Below are positions 17,158 through 26,135 of a stretch of DNA of 64,000 nucleotides, in pieces. Both the position numbers and the translations under genes were made by a program. This DNA comes from Micromonospora sp. LH3U1. GTDB taxonomy: Bacteria; Actinomycetota; Actinomycetes; Mycobacteriales; Micromonosporaceae. Below the pieces are notes generated by a model, which saw nothing but the letters and a program-made list of their open reading frames with translations, ran no database searches and was not told the origin of the DNA. Position 1 is the stretch's first letter. Each line of letters starts with the position of its first letter. The DNA lies in contig NZ_CP116936.1 of NCBI RefSeq assembly GCF_028475105.1, positions 682,001 to 746,000 of the forward strand. Reading direction: 5' to 3'.

Positions 17158-19362
17158 ATGTCAGGCAGGTCGGCGCCGCTCGCCTTGCGGGACTTCGATG
17201 CGGGGTCCGTCGAAGATCAGAGACAACTGGTGGCCTGGCGGCTGCGGGCCTTGGATCAGCAGTTGCCGGCGGCGGCGTTCCCGGCCGGGACGAGCGCGCC
17301 GTCCCTGGTCTTCCTCTGGACCACGATGTTCGTGGTCGCCGTGGCCGTCCTGGGCTTCGCGCTCAACGAGCAGCGCGGTGTGCTGCCGGCCGTGGTCGAC
17401 TCGCAGCGCGACGTCGTGACGAAGCTGGCCAGCGGCCTGCAGCTCGACGCCGGCCGCACCATGGCTGAACTGGAGCGCTTGGTGTCGGCGCGGGGGAACG
17501 CGACCGACGCGGAACTGCTGGCTCGGGTGGTCGGCGACGGCACCGGGACCAGCGGCGCGGCGGTCGTGGAGACGACGTCCCGGCAGACCCTGGCCGTCAA
17601 GGGTGCAGCGCCGCCCATGGACCTGCTGCCACCGGTGCTTCCGACCGATCATGTCTTCGCGGTCACCACGGCGGACGGCCCGCTACTGGTGTATCCCACC
17701 GTTCTGGACGGCACGCGGGTCGTCCTGGCGACGCGGCCCGTCACCATGCGCAACCTGCGGCTGAACCCGGACGCGGGACACGGCGTCCACATGCTCACGG
17801 CCGACGGCCGCAGCAGCCTCATGCAGGGAGCGAACACGGTCGACCCCACTCACCTGCCGAGGGTCTTCGAGGGGTTGTCCGGGGCCGACTCGCGACAGAG
17901 CCGTGAAATCGTGGTCAAGGAGTGGGCGGATCGCCGGCTGCTGGTCTCGTCCGCGCCGGTCGGCAACACCGGGCTCGTGGTCGTCTCCCTGCTCAAAACG
18001 GAGGTCAGCGAGGGGACCTCGGGTGTCGGCGGGATCCTGCTCGGGGCCAGCCTGCTGGCCACCTCCCTGGCCAGCTTCGTGCTCATGCGCAAGTCGTTGG
18101 TCCGCCCGGTGCGGGCACTGCTCAGCCAGGCCAGGGCCGATGCCTGCGGAGCCCAGACGCCGCACCGCGCTCCGATGCGGATCCGCGAGGCCCACCGGAT
18201 CGCGCGGGCGCTGGCGCTGACCTCCGGCGATCAATTCCCGTCAGCCAATCGGTGGCGGCCGACTGTGCTCCAAGGACTGACCGTCGCCGTCGTGGTCGCA
18301 CTGCTCTGGCCGGCGGCGGCCACGACTGTCGCGTTCCTGGCCGCCGAACCGACGGTCCCCCTCCAGCTGGTACGGGACGAGGAGAGCCGGGCCGAGGAGG
18401 CCAGCAGCGCCCTCGGCAACCTGCTCAACGACGGGCTGGCGACGGCCACCCGTGTCTCCCTGGCGGTCGACGTGCGAGACGTGGCGAAAACCAGGCGGAT
18501 TCTCGACCGGGAACTTGGCGATGAGCGCCGGTTCCGGGCGCTCTACCTGGTGGATCGGGACGGAAAGTTGGTGACCGGGGCCGGCCGGGAACCGCTACGT
18601 ACCGTCGAGCCGGTACCAGGCGAGGTGGGCGTCCACCTCGACGACGCGGTGGACCGGCTGCCGGTGGTGTACGCCGTCAACCAGCTCGACGACGGCCACG
18701 CGGTGATCGGGGAGTTCGACCCCGACCGCCTCCTCGGTCTGGTCCGCCGGGTGGACGGTCGGGTCCGGGTCGTCGACGCGGAGCTGCGCACGATCCTGGA
18801 CTCCGAGGGCTTCCAGGTCTTCCAACCGCTACAGGGCGACCTGGCGCGGGACGTCGCCGTCGAGGTCTTGCCGGGCACGACCTCCGGCCGGTCGACCACC
18901 GCGGACGGAAAGCCCGCGCTGATCGCCGGCACTGGTCTGACCACGCCGACGACGGTCGCGCACCTCGAGTGGGCCGTCGTGGTCGAACAGGACGTCGCGG
19001 CCCTGCGCCTGCCGGCGTCGGTCGAGCGGCGCTGGACGCTGTTGCTGGCAGGCGCGGTGCTGGGCATCATCCTGCTCACGCACGTCTGGCAGCTCTACAT
19101 CTTCGTCCGGCCGCTGCGGCGTCTCGCGTCCTTCTCCGACCGGATGAGCGAGGGGAAGCTCGACCTGCCGGTGCCGCCGCAACGCCATGACGACATCGGC
19201 GCGATCGCGATGTGCACGGAGATCTGCCGCCAGGTTCGCCACACCGGGTCCGTTCGGTTCGGCGGGGCGCTGCGCCTGCGCGGTGCCGGAACCGACCGCA
19301 CCACGGTTCTGCCGCGTGTCCGGCGAACTGCGGGGGCTCATAGCCGGGCGACGAAGGGCTGA
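17158..19362 (+). CDS. Double-module membrane sensor with HAMP and no output domain (polyglutamate locus)
   Basis: The 734-residue protein has four predicted membrane segments. A short cytoplasmic lead precedes TM1 (about 43-62). An extracytoplasmic Cache-like region of about 220 residues ends at TM2 (VGGILLGASLLATSLASFVL). A cytoplasmic HAMP-like linker, TM3 (LTVAVVVALLWPAAATTVAFL), a second similar extracytoplasmic region and TM4 (WTLLLAGAVLGIILLTHVWQLYIFV) follow. A HAMP segment (RPLRRLASFSDRMSEGKLDLPV) ends only about 70 residues before the stop. No kinase, cyclase, phosphatase or methyl-accepting domain is present. It lies between capA and capB, 2 bases from the latter. A role as sensor or structural partner of the synthase is inference. 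Start ATG 17158 has GGGAAGG about 10 bases upstream. Confidence 0.75.
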   Translation: MSGRSAPLALRDFDAGSVEDQRQLVAWRLRALDQQLPAAAFPAGTSAPSLVFLWTTMFVVAVAVLGFALNEQRGVLPAVVDSQRDVVTKLASGLQLDAGRTMAELERLVSARGNATDAELLARVVGDGTGTSGAAVVETTSRQTLAVKGAAPPMDLLPPVLPTDHVFAVTTADGPLLVYPTVLDGTRVVLATRPVTMRNLRLNPDAGHGVHMLTADGRSSLMQGANTVDPTHLPRVFEGLSGADSRQSREIVVKEWADRRLLVSSAPVGNTGLVVVSLLKTEVSEGTSGVGGILLGASLLATSLASFVLMRKSLVRPVRALLSQARADACGAQTPHRAPMRIREAHRIARALALTSGDQFPSANRWRPTVLQGLTVAVVVALLWPAAATTVAFLAAEPTVPLQLVRDEESRAEEASSALGNLLNDGLATATRVSLAVDVRDVAKTRRILDRELGDERRFRALYLVDRDGKLVTGAGREPLRTVEPVPGEVGVHLDDAVDRLPVVYAVNQLDDGHAVIGEFDPDRLLGLVRRVDGRVRVVDAELRTILDSEGFQVFQPLQGDLARDVAVEVLPGTTSGRSTTADGKPALIAGTGLTTPTTVAHLEWAVVVEQDVAALRLPASVERRWTLLLAGAVLGIILLTHVWQLYIFVRPLRRLASFSDRMSEGKLDLPVPPQRHDDIGAIAMCTEICRQVRHTGSVRFGGALRLRGAGTDRTTVLPRVRRTAGAHSRATKG

Positions 19363-19363
19363 C

Positions 19364-20641
19364 ATGTTCTACCTCTACACCGTCTACAGCCTCTGCTGCC
19401 TCGCGCTCGTGGTGGCGGGGGTGATCGAGCAGCGCAACCACTACCGCAACCTCAACACCATCCCGCACCGGGTGCTGGTCAACGGGATCCGGGGCAAGAG
19501 CTCAATCACCCGGCTCTGTGCCGGCGCGCTGCGCGGCGGCGGGAAGGTGGTGGTGGCGAAGACCACCGGCACCGCCGCCCGGTTCATCTTTCCCGACGCC
19601 AGCGAGGAACCGGTGCACCGCAAGTTCGGGATCGCCAACGTCGTTGAGCAGATCGGCATCGTCCGGCGGGCCGCCGTCTACCACCCGGATTCCCTGGTGA
19701 TCGAGTGCATGGCGGTGATGCCGGCGCTTCAGGAGATCAACCAGAGCAAACTGATCCGGTCGAACCTCGGGGTGTTGTGCAACGTCCGGGAGGACCACCT
19801 CGCCGAGATGGGCCCCACCCTCGACGACGTCGCGCGGTCGCTGAGCAGGTCGATGCCCGAGGGCGGCATCTGTATAACCGCCGAGAAGGACAGGCTGTCG
19901 ATCCTGGAGCAGGAGGCCGCCAAGCGGAACTGCCGGCTGATTGCGGTGGACCCGGAGTCGGTGACGGATCAGGAGATGGCCGGCTTTGGGTGGATCACGT
20001 TCAAGGAAAATGTGGCCATCGCGCTCGCCGTCGCCGCTGAGCTCGGGGTTGACCGGCGCAGCGCGCTGACGGGTATGTGGTCGGCGCCGCCCGATCCCGG
20101 GGTGCTGTCGGTCGCCCGGGTCCTGCACGGCAGCCAGCGGGTCCGGTTCGCCAACATCTTCGCGGCCAACGACCCGGAGTCGACGTACATGAACATCGAA
20201 CAGCTTGAGAAGCAGCAGCTGATCGGCCGGCCGTTGTCAATGGTGATCAACTGCCGGCCAGACCGGATGGAGCGGAATGGACAGATGGGTACGCTCGCCG
20301 GTCGGGTGCAGCCCCAGAGCGTCGTGCTGATCGGTGAGATGACCCGCAGCGCCCGGGTCAACGTGCCTGCGGAGCTGCAGAACCGGGTTGTCGACCTGGG
20401 AGGCAAGCTCCCGCCGGAGCGGCTGCTCGCCGAAGTCATGGCTGCGGCGGGGGAGAACGCGTCCGTGGTGGCCGTTGGCAACATCCACGGACAGGGCGAG
20501 GTGCTGTTGCACGAACTGGCCGCGCTGCCGAGCTGGGAGCCGCAGGACGGCGCCCGCGGCGAGTCGATGCTCCGGACGCAGACGTCGCCCGGTTTCGAAG
20601 TGGACGGCAAGACCGTCTTCCTGGATTGGAGCCGTCGGTGA
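19364..20641 (+). CDS. capB: Poly-gamma-glutamate synthase CapB/PgsB (ATP-dependent ligase)
   Basis: The 425-residue protein has an N-terminal membrane anchor (FYLYTVYSLCCLALVVAGVI) and a Mur-ligase-like ATPase domain: P-loop VNGIRGKSSITRL near residue 40, the Walker-B-like region VIECMAVMPALQ, and GVLCNVREDHLAEMG. PgsB/CapB is the amide ligase that adds glutamate through its gamma-carboxyl to the growing chain at the inner membrane face, with CapC. It starts 2 bases after the sensor stop, and its stop overlaps the capC start, so the three are one translational unit. The family match is strong; polymer identity (D/L glutamate, length) cannot be read. Confidence 0.92.
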   Translation: MFYLYTVYSLCCLALVVAGVIEQRNHYRNLNTIPHRVLVNGIRGKSSITRLCAGALRGGGKVVVAKTTGTAARFIFPDASEEPVHRKFGIANVVEQIGIVRRAAVYHPDSLVIECMAVMPALQEINQSKLIRSNLGVLCNVREDHLAEMGPTLDDVARSLSRSMPEGGICITAEKDRLSILEQEAAKRNCRLIAVDPESVTDQEMAGFGWITFKENVAIALAVAAELGVDRRSALTGMWSAPPDPGVLSVARVLHGSQRVRFANIFAANDPESTYMNIEQLEKQQLIGRPLSMVINCRPDRMERNGQMGTLAGRVQPQSVVLIGEMTRSARVNVPAELQNRVVDLGGKLPPERLLAEVMAAAGENASVVAVGNIHGQGEVLLHELAALPSWEPQDGARGESMLRTQTSPGFEVDGKTVFLDWSRR

Positions 20642-21123
20642 CGTTCGGAGGAGAACTGAGTGCACAGCTCGCTACCGCCTGCCTCGGCATCGGCCTGGTC
20701 TTCGCGCTGCTCTGCTACCTGACCACCAACCTGTCGCCCGGCGGCATGATCACACCTGGTTGGATCGCGCTGGCACTGATCGAGGACCCGTTGCAGGCCG
20801 GGGTGATCGTCGTGATGACCGTCGTCACCTACGGCCTCACCCAGCTGATGCAGCGGATGGTGATCCTCTACGGCAAGCGCCTCTTCGCCGCGATCGTGCT
20901 GCTCAGCGTCTTCCTCCAGCTGACGCTTTTTGTGATCGTCCAGCGTGACCTGCCGCTGCTCTTCGCGCACCAGACCCTGGGCTTCGTGGCACCGGGGCTG
21001 ATCGCGTACCAACTCGTGCGGCAGCCGCCGAAGGCCACCGTACTGGCCACTCTGATGGTCACCGCCATCACCTACGGCGTAGCTTTCAGCGGCGTCGTGG
21101 CCGGCTTCGTGCCGGTCACCTGA
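20638..21123 (+). CDS. capC: Poly-gamma-glutamate synthase membrane subunit CapC/PgsC
   Basis: The 161-residue integral membrane protein has about five hydrophobic segments. Family features are the N-terminal ATACLGIGLVFALLCYLTTN, then LSPGGMITPGWIAL, and the C-terminal HQTLGFVAPGLIAYQLVRQPP. CapC forms the membrane part of the polyglutamate synthase with CapB. GTG 20638 overlaps the capB stop by 4 bases and has GGAG 6 bases upstream inside capB. Length is close to Bacillus PgsC (about 149 residues). Confidence 0.92.
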   Translation: MTFGGELSAQLATACLGIGLVFALLCYLTTNLSPGGMITPGWIALALIEDPLQAGVIVVMTVVTYGLTQLMQRMVILYGKRLFAAIVLLSVFLQLTLFVIVQRDLPLLFAHQTLGFVAPGLIAYQLVRQPPKATVLATLMVTAITYGVAFSGVVAGFVPVT

Positions 21124-21149
21124 CTGAGGTCCATCTACGAAGGATCGGC

Positions 21150-22187
21150 ATGAACTACCGAACCTATTCCCGTACCCAGGCGATGCTGATGACCGTCGCC
21201 GCCTTCACACTTCTGGCGGGTGGCAGCACCTTCACTTACGTGGCCATTCGCCACGCCGCCCCCGAGCCGGTCGAGCTCAGTCTGGGCGAGCAAGCCTTGG
21301 TCAGCACGACCGCCGGCAACAGTTACCGCCGGTTGACCAGCCCGGACCGGACCCAGATGCTCGATGCGGAGGGTCAGACGGTCGCGATCATGACCGATGG
21401 TGCCCGCACGGTGCACATTGCCGGCCCACGACGCACCTTCGCCGAGCCACGGTTCACGAAGGCGAAGGTGGAAGCCGATCTCTGGGTGCGGCTCGCCCCG
21501 AAGGAGTGGCGGGCGGGCGCGGAGAAGGAGAAGTGGTTCGTCGACTGGCTGGCGAAGGCCCGCAAGGACCGTTCACCGGATGTGCTGGCGGTGGCACGGG
21601 AGTACACGTACGTGGCGCAGTCGAAGAAGGACTCCGAGGGTCGTCAGTACTCCGGCGATGCGGCCTTCGGGCCGCTGTCGGACAAGGACCCGGACGGGCG
21701 CGCGGAGAACTCGGACTTCTACGACTACCTCGGATTGCCGTGGACGTTCCCCGACAAGAAGGAAAAGCCCTCCGCGTCGCACATCCGGAGCCTGGACTGC
21801 TCGGGCTTCCTGCGGATGGTCTACGGCTACCGGCTCGGCTACCCCCTGCGCGGCACCAACACCGCCGGCCCGGGTCTGCCCCGCCGCGCGTTCGCGATGG
21901 CCGCCGTGGGACCGGGCGCTCTGCTGATGCCGAACACCGGCAAGCGGGCGCGGGAACTCGACCGGCTGCTCCCCGGTGACCTGCTCTTCTTCAACGCCGG
22001 CCCGGTGCAGGGCGCCAACATCGAGCACTCCGGCATGTACCTCGGCGTGGACGACCGGGGGCACCACCGGTTCGTCTCCAGCCGTACCACCGCCAACGGG
22101 CCGACCATGGGCGACCTCGGCGGCGAGTCCATCCTGGACGGTACGGGCTACTGGGCGCTGCGCTGGCGGACCGCCCGCCGAATCTGA
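21150..22187 (+). CDS. Exported NlpC/P60-type cysteine peptidase, polyglutamate-locus enzyme
   Basis: The 345-residue protein has an N-terminal signal or anchor (MLMTVAAFTLLAGGSTFTYVAI), a variable middle region, and a C-terminal NlpC/P60-like domain with the nucleophile Cys in SLDCSGFLRMVYGY and the His in NIEHSGMYLGVD. NlpC/P60 enzymes cut gamma-D-glutamyl bonds; Bacillus PgdS, which releases or trims polyglutamate, is of this class, so trimming or wall attachment of the polymer is a reasonable inference. AAGGA precedes ATG 21150, 26 bases after the capC stop. It is the last gene of the operon and meets a convergent lipoprotein gene 14 bases on. Confidence 0.82.
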   Translation: MNYRTYSRTQAMLMTVAAFTLLAGGSTFTYVAIRHAAPEPVELSLGEQALVSTTAGNSYRRLTSPDRTQMLDAEGQTVAIMTDGARTVHIAGPRRTFAEPRFTKAKVEADLWVRLAPKEWRAGAEKEKWFVDWLAKARKDRSPDVLAVAREYTYVAQSKKDSEGRQYSGDAAFGPLSDKDPDGRAENSDFYDYLGLPWTFPDKKEKPSASHIRSLDCSGFLRMVYGYRLGYPLRGTNTAGPGLPRRAFAMAAVGPGALLMPNTGKRARELDRLLPGDLLFFNAGPVQGANIEHSGMYLGVDDRGHHRFVSSRTTANGPTMGDLGGESILDGTGYWALRWRTARRI

Positions 22188-22201
22188 CGCGGCCGGCGGG
22201 G

Positions 22202-23122
22202 TCAGACCGAGGTGAGCTGCTCCGCCAGCGCGGCCGCCACCCGGTCCCTAGCCTCCCCGTCCTGCCGGATGGACCAGCTCAGCTCCAGGTGCACGAAGGC
22301 GCTCTCCAGCTCGGCGGTGGCGAGGCCCTGTTCGTTGCGCTTCCCCTCCAGTTGACCGCACCGGTTGACCCACGCCTGGCAGACCTTCAGGCCGGCCTCC
22401 GAGAGGCCGCTGGCGATCCGTCGGGCGACCGGGCGCACCGGGGCCGAGCCGGTCGACACCACGGCATCAGAGGACGGCAGGTTCCGGTCGGCGAAGCCGT
22501 GCAGTTGGACCTGGTCGAGGCCGTTCTCGGCGAACTCGACCGCGAGGGCGTGGAACAGGGATTTGTTGTTGTGCGCCACGTCGGCATCGCCGTTCCCGGC
22601 CTCCCGATGGGCACCGGCGATGAGAAGTACGCTGGCGGGCACCTGGCGGTGCAGCGACAGCCCCAGCTTGTCCGTGTTGATGTCAAACCCCGGATGCGGT
22701 ACCTCGATCACCGTGCGTGGCGTCGCGCTGCGGTCCACCAGTACGGCACCCCACGCCCGGTCGTCGGAGCCAGTGGCGAGGTAGAGGCTGAACGGCCTGC
22801 CGGTCGCTGGGTCGGCCCCGTGGTGGGTGTCCAGGCCCAACGCCTCGAAGAGCGGATCCACGTCGGCGGTGGTGCTCCGATCGTCGAGCAAGGCGCGCGC
22901 CGCCTGCCGGGCCGCTGCGCGTTCCCTGGCGTCCGGGTCGCGGTAGCGGTCCTCGGGAGACATCCCCTGAACCAGTTCGCCGATCAGGAACTCCGGATTC
23001 GGGCCGGGCTGCCGAGGCACCGGAGGGGCGTCGGTACACGCCCCCGCGCCGAGGAGCACGACGGTTGCCGCCGCCAACACCTTCCGGCGGTTCGGACTCG
23101 CGCTCGGAACCGATCTTCGCAC
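22202..23122 (-). CDS. Lipoprotein, possible polyglutamate hydrolase-like fold
   Basis: The 306-residue protein has an RRK motif, a hydrophobic core and a lipobox-like LLGAGAC. The mature part has LLIAGAHREAGN, FHALAVEF, VQLHGF, STGS, RRIASGLSEAGL and near the end FVHLELSWSIR. The order of these elements (early H and E, then I/LHG, then LE near the end) recalls PghP/YjqB-type zinc gamma-polyglutamate hydrolases. That is a by-eye pattern match, but it fits a gene convergent with the polyglutamate operon. GTG 23122 lacks a clear ribosome site. If the fold is wrong, it is simply a lipoprotein of unknown function. Confidence 0.65.
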   Translation of the reverse strand: MRRSVPSASPNRRKVLAAATVVLLGAGACTDAPPVPRQPGPNPEFLIGELVQGMSPEDRYRDPDARERAAARQAARALLDDRSTTADVDPLFEALGLDTHHGADPATGRPFSLYLATGSDDRAWGAVLVDRSATPRTVIEVPHPGFDINTDKLGLSLHRQVPASVLLIAGAHREAGNGDADVAHNNKSLFHALAVEFAENGLDQVQLHGFADRNLPSSDAVVSTGSAPVRPVARRIASGLSEAGLKVCQAWVNRCGQLEGKRNEQGLATAELESAFVHLELSWSIRQDGEARDRVAAALAEQLTSV

Positions 23123-23170
23123 CCGTGCAGGTTAACGGACCCTCGCGCCTGCGCCGCCAGCCGACCTCGC

Positions 23171-24655
23171 TCAGGAAGAAGGTGCTGCCACGATCTGCCG
23201 GAGGGCGGCCCGGACGCCGTCGGCACGGATCAGCCGCAAGGCCTCGGTATAGGCCTCGACGAACCGGGCGGACTGCGCGAGGGTGCCGAACAGCGACCGG
23301 TCCTCGATGAACGCGGTGGGGTTGTCGCCGTTGTGTCGGGCGGTCGCCATGAGACGGTCCCGGCGCGGATCCACCACCTCGATGGGCCGGCCCTGCTCGT
23401 CGACGCCCTCGGCGTACCGGGCCCAGGCCGCCACGACCGCGGCGGAGATGCCCACCGGTCCGCCGCTGTTCAGCTGTGCCGTGACCACCGGCAGCAGGAA
23501 CTTCGGGATGCGGTCCGAGGTGTCAGCGCAGATGCGGGTCAGCGGATCGCTCATCTCCGGGTTCGAGAAGCGCTCGATCACGGTGCGGCCGTAGGCGCGG
23601 AAATCGACCCCGGGGATGGGCTTGAGGGTCGGCACCGCCTCCTCGTCGACGTAACGCAGCAGCATCGCTCGGACGTCCGGATCGGTGATGGCCTCGTGCA
23701 CATACTGGTGTCCGAGCAGGAAACCGAAGTAGCACAACGCCTGGTGAGTGCCGTTGGCCAGCCGCAGCTTCATCAGTTCGTAGGGTTCGACGTCCGCCAC
23801 GATGTCAACGCCGACGTCCTCCAACGGGGGGCGGCCGGCGACGAACGTGTCCTCCAGCACCCACTGGTGGAACGGCTCACAGGTGACCGGCCACCGGTCC
23901 CGGTAGCCGTAGGTGCGCTCCAGGTAGGCGCGGTCGACGTCCAGGGTCGCCGGCGTCACCCGGTCGACCATCGAGTTCGGGAAGGAGAGCTCCTGCTCCA
24001 TCCAGCGGGCCAGTTCGGGGTCCTTCATGCGGGCGAAGCCGAGGAACGCGGTGCGGGACACGGCACCGTTCTCCTGGATGTTGTCGCAGGACATGATGGT
24101 CAGTCCGCCCGCACCGCGGTCGCGCCGCAGGCGCATCGCCTGGAGCACCAACCCGAAGGGCGTTCCGTTCGGCACCTCAGCGCGCAGATCCGATTGAATC
24201 TCCGCGGATTCCCCGGTGAACTCGCCGGTCACCTGGTCGATGCCGTAGCCGCCCTCGGTGATGGTCAGCGACACCACGCGGGTTGCCGGGTCGGCGATCC
24301 GCTGTGCGACGCCAGCCGGGTCCTCCGGGGCGTACCGGACGTCGAGGAGCGAACCGATCACGCGGTTGCGCCGGTTGCCGTCGGGTTCCTTCACCGTCAA
24401 CGTGTAGAGGTGGTCCTGGGCGGCGAGCCGGTCCCGGCCACCCTCGTCGGCGGGTCGGACGCCCACGCCGTGGATCGCCCAGTCCGTGGCCTGGCCGCGG
24501 CGCATCAGCTGGTCCAGGTACATCGCCTGGTGCGAGCGGTGGAAGTGCCCCACACCGAAGTGCACTATCCCGCCGCGCAGCGCCGTCCGGTCGTACCGGG
24601 GCGCGTCCACCCCGGCGGGCAGCGCGGCGAGGGTGGCGTTGCTCAGTTGCTTCAT
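23171..24655 (-). CDS. Long-chain mannitol dehydrogenase family polyol oxidoreductase
   Basis: The 494-residue protein is of the mannitol 2-dehydrogenase / fructuronate reductase / D-arabinitol dehydrogenase family. It shows the Rossmann element HFGVGHFHRSH (about 32-42) and the catalytic K-x4-N-x2-H signature, K296, N301 and H304, in KLRLANGTHQALCYFG. It oxidises a polyol to a ketose with NAD(P)+. It is the last gene of the minus-strand operon, its ATG 24655 overlapping the kinase stop by 4 bases. Which polyol cannot be told; the downstream sugar-phosphate enzymes suggest a pentitol or unusual hexitol. Confidence 0.88.
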   Translation of the reverse strand: MKQLSNATLAALPAGVDAPRYDRTALRGGIVHFGVGHFHRSHQAMYLDQLMRRGQATDWAIHGVGVRPADEGGRDRLAAQDHLYTLTVKEPDGNRRNRVIGSLLDVRYAPEDPAGVAQRIADPATRVVSLTITEGGYGIDQVTGEFTGESAEIQSDLRAEVPNGTPFGLVLQAMRLRRDRGAGGLTIMSCDNIQENGAVSRTAFLGFARMKDPELARWMEQELSFPNSMVDRVTPATLDVDRAYLERTYGYRDRWPVTCEPFHQWVLEDTFVAGRPPLEDVGVDIVADVEPYELMKLRLANGTHQALCYFGFLLGHQYVHEAITDPDVRAMLLRYVDEEAVPTLKPIPGVDFRAYGRTVIERFSNPEMSDPLTRICADTSDRIPKFLLPVVTAQLNSGGPVGISAAVVAAWARYAEGVDEQGRPIEVVDPRRDRLMATARHNGDNPTAFIEDRSLFGTLAQSARFVEAYTEALRLIRADGVRAALRQIVAAPSS

Positions 24656-25587
24656 CGCTCTTCCCGTTCTGTGAGCCGCAGGGCGGCCAGGTTTCCGCCG
24701 GAGATCCGGCAGACGTCGGCCGCGAGGTCCATCGCCTCGCGGGCCAGGTCGCTCCACTGGGATGTGTCCAGGTCGATCCCGTACTCGGCAAATCCGCAGA
24801 CCAGTCGGGCGAGCGTCGCATCTCCCGCGCCCATCGTGTCGACGACCGGCCCGAGCCGTACCGGCACCGGCGCGGTCGCGACCACCCCGTCCGCGGTGTG
24901 CACGGAGACTCCGTCGGCGGCCCTGGTCAACACGACCGCCCGCACGCCCGAGCGCAGCAGGTCGGCCACGAACTCCGCCGGGTCACCGACGTCCAGGCCC
25001 GCGATGTCCTGCAAGCTCAGTTTGACCACGTCGGCGACGTGGGCGAGCTGGCGGAATCCCGACCGGTACGCCGGCACGTCCCGGACCAGTGAGGGCCGCA
25101 CGTTGGGGTCGACCACGAAGGTCCGTCCGGTTCGGCGGACGACATCGACGAGCGCCGCCACCTGGTCGGGGTCGTGCATCGGGAACGAGTTGACCACCAC
25201 GACGGAGCCGGCGGCGATGGCCGCGACGTCCCCCGGGGTGTACGAGTAGCGCCGTTCGTGGATCGCGGCGGAGAACTCGTAGACCGGCTCGGCGGCCACC
25301 CGTCGGGAGATCGCCGTCCCGGTCGGCAGCGAACAGGCGAGCGGCACCAGGGTGACGCCCGCGTCGGCGATCGCGTTCCGTAGCCACCCGCCGAGGTGAT
25401 CGGCGGAGACCGGTGCCGCCAGCACCGCCGCCGTCCCGAGCCGCCGTACGCCGACGGCGAGGTTGAGCCCCGCACCGCCCGGATGACGGGTGCGGGTCCC
25501 GTCCGCGTACTCGATGATGTCGACCAACGCGTCGCCCACCACGACCACGCCGGGGGCCGGCGACCTGGGCCCTACTGGCGTCGTCAT
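24652..25587 (-). CDS. PfkB-family carbohydrate kinase
   Basis: The 311-residue sugar kinase has the N-terminal PfkB glycine motif HPGGAGLNLAVG (about 35-46) and the C-terminal motif DTMGAGDATLA with catalytic base D256. It phosphorylates a ketose or similar sugar from the paired dehydrogenase, using ATP in the cytoplasm. Start and stop both overlap neighbours by 4 bases, which couples it to the isomerase upstream and the dehydrogenase downstream. Ribulose, xylulose, fructose or a 3-ketohexose are all possible substrates. Confidence 0.88.
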   Translation of the reverse strand: MTTPVGPRSPAPGVVVVGDALVDIIEYADGTRTRHPGGAGLNLAVGVRRLGTAAVLAAPVSADHLGGWLRNAIADAGVTLVPLACSLPTGTAISRRVAAEPVYEFSAAIHERRYSYTPGDVAAIAAGSVVVVNSFPMHDPDQVAALVDVVRRTGRTFVVDPNVRPSLVRDVPAYRSGFRQLAHVADVVKLSLQDIAGLDVGDPAEFVADLLRSGVRAVVLTRAADGVSVHTADGVVATAPVPVRLGPVVDTMGAGDATLARLVCGFAEYGIDLDTSQWSDLAREAMDLAADVCRISGGNLAALRLTEREER

Positions 25588-26135
25588 TGCAGGTTGGTGT
25601 GGTTGTAGCTCATCGTGACGTCCGGGTCGGGCAGCGTTCGCATCAGCTCCAGCACGACGGAGTCGAGCAGGATCAGCGCCGACTGCTCGAACAGCGTCCC
25701 GCCGAACTGCTGGCTGGTGGCCGCGGGGAGCACGATCGAGGAGTCCGCCAGGTCCCGCAGCGGGCTCTCCCGCTGGTGGGTGACCAGCAGCACCCGCGCG
25801 CCTTGCGACTTGGCGATCCGCGCGAAACCGACGCTGACCGGCGTACGCCCGCTGCCCGACACGATCACCAACGTGTCGCCGGAGCGCACCGACGGTGCGG
25901 TGGCCTCGCCGACGAAGTGCGACGCCAGGCCGAGGTGCATGAAACGCATCGCCGCCATCTGCGCGGCGAGCCCGGATCGGCCCTGCCCGGAGAGGAACAG
26001 CCGACCGCTCGTCACCTGGTCGAAGCCGGCGACGAACCGGTCGTACTCGTCGGCCGGCAGCCCGGAGAGGACCGACCTCAGTTCGGTGCCGCTCAGATGC
26101 CAGGAGTCAACGCGTCGACCTGGGTCCTGATCCAT
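25584..26135 (-). CDS. hxlB: 6-phospho-3-hexuloisomerase-like SIS-domain protein (HxlB/PHI)
   Basis: The 183-residue single SIS-domain protein has the length and layout of PHI: GRLFLSGQGRSGLAAQMAAMRFMHLG, SGDTLVIVSGSGRTP and ATSQQFGGTLFEQSALILLDSVVLELM. PHI interconverts D-arabino-3-hexulose-6-phosphate and fructose-6-phosphate in the ribulose monophosphate pathway. ATG 26135 has AAGGAG 7 bases upstream although it lies 43 bases inside the preceding gene, so this long overlap is probably real. Pairing with an HPS gene supports the call; a different sugar-phosphate isomerisation is possible in this catabolic operon. Confidence 0.85.
   Translation of the reverse strand: MDQDPGRRVDSWHLSGTELRSVLSGLPADEYDRFVAGFDQVTSGRLFLSGQGRSGLAAQMAAMRFMHLGLASHFVGEATAPSVRSGDTLVIVSGSGRTPVSVGFARIAKSQGARVLLVTHQRESPLRDLADSSIVLPAATSQQFGGTLFEQSALILLDSVVLELMRTLPDPDVTMSYNHTNLQ

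Noticed and set aside
22289..25249. Open frame of 986 codons on the plus strand
   Set aside because: It is antisense to a lipoprotein, a dehydrogenase and a kinase that have clear motifs. Long antisense frames are usual at this GC content.
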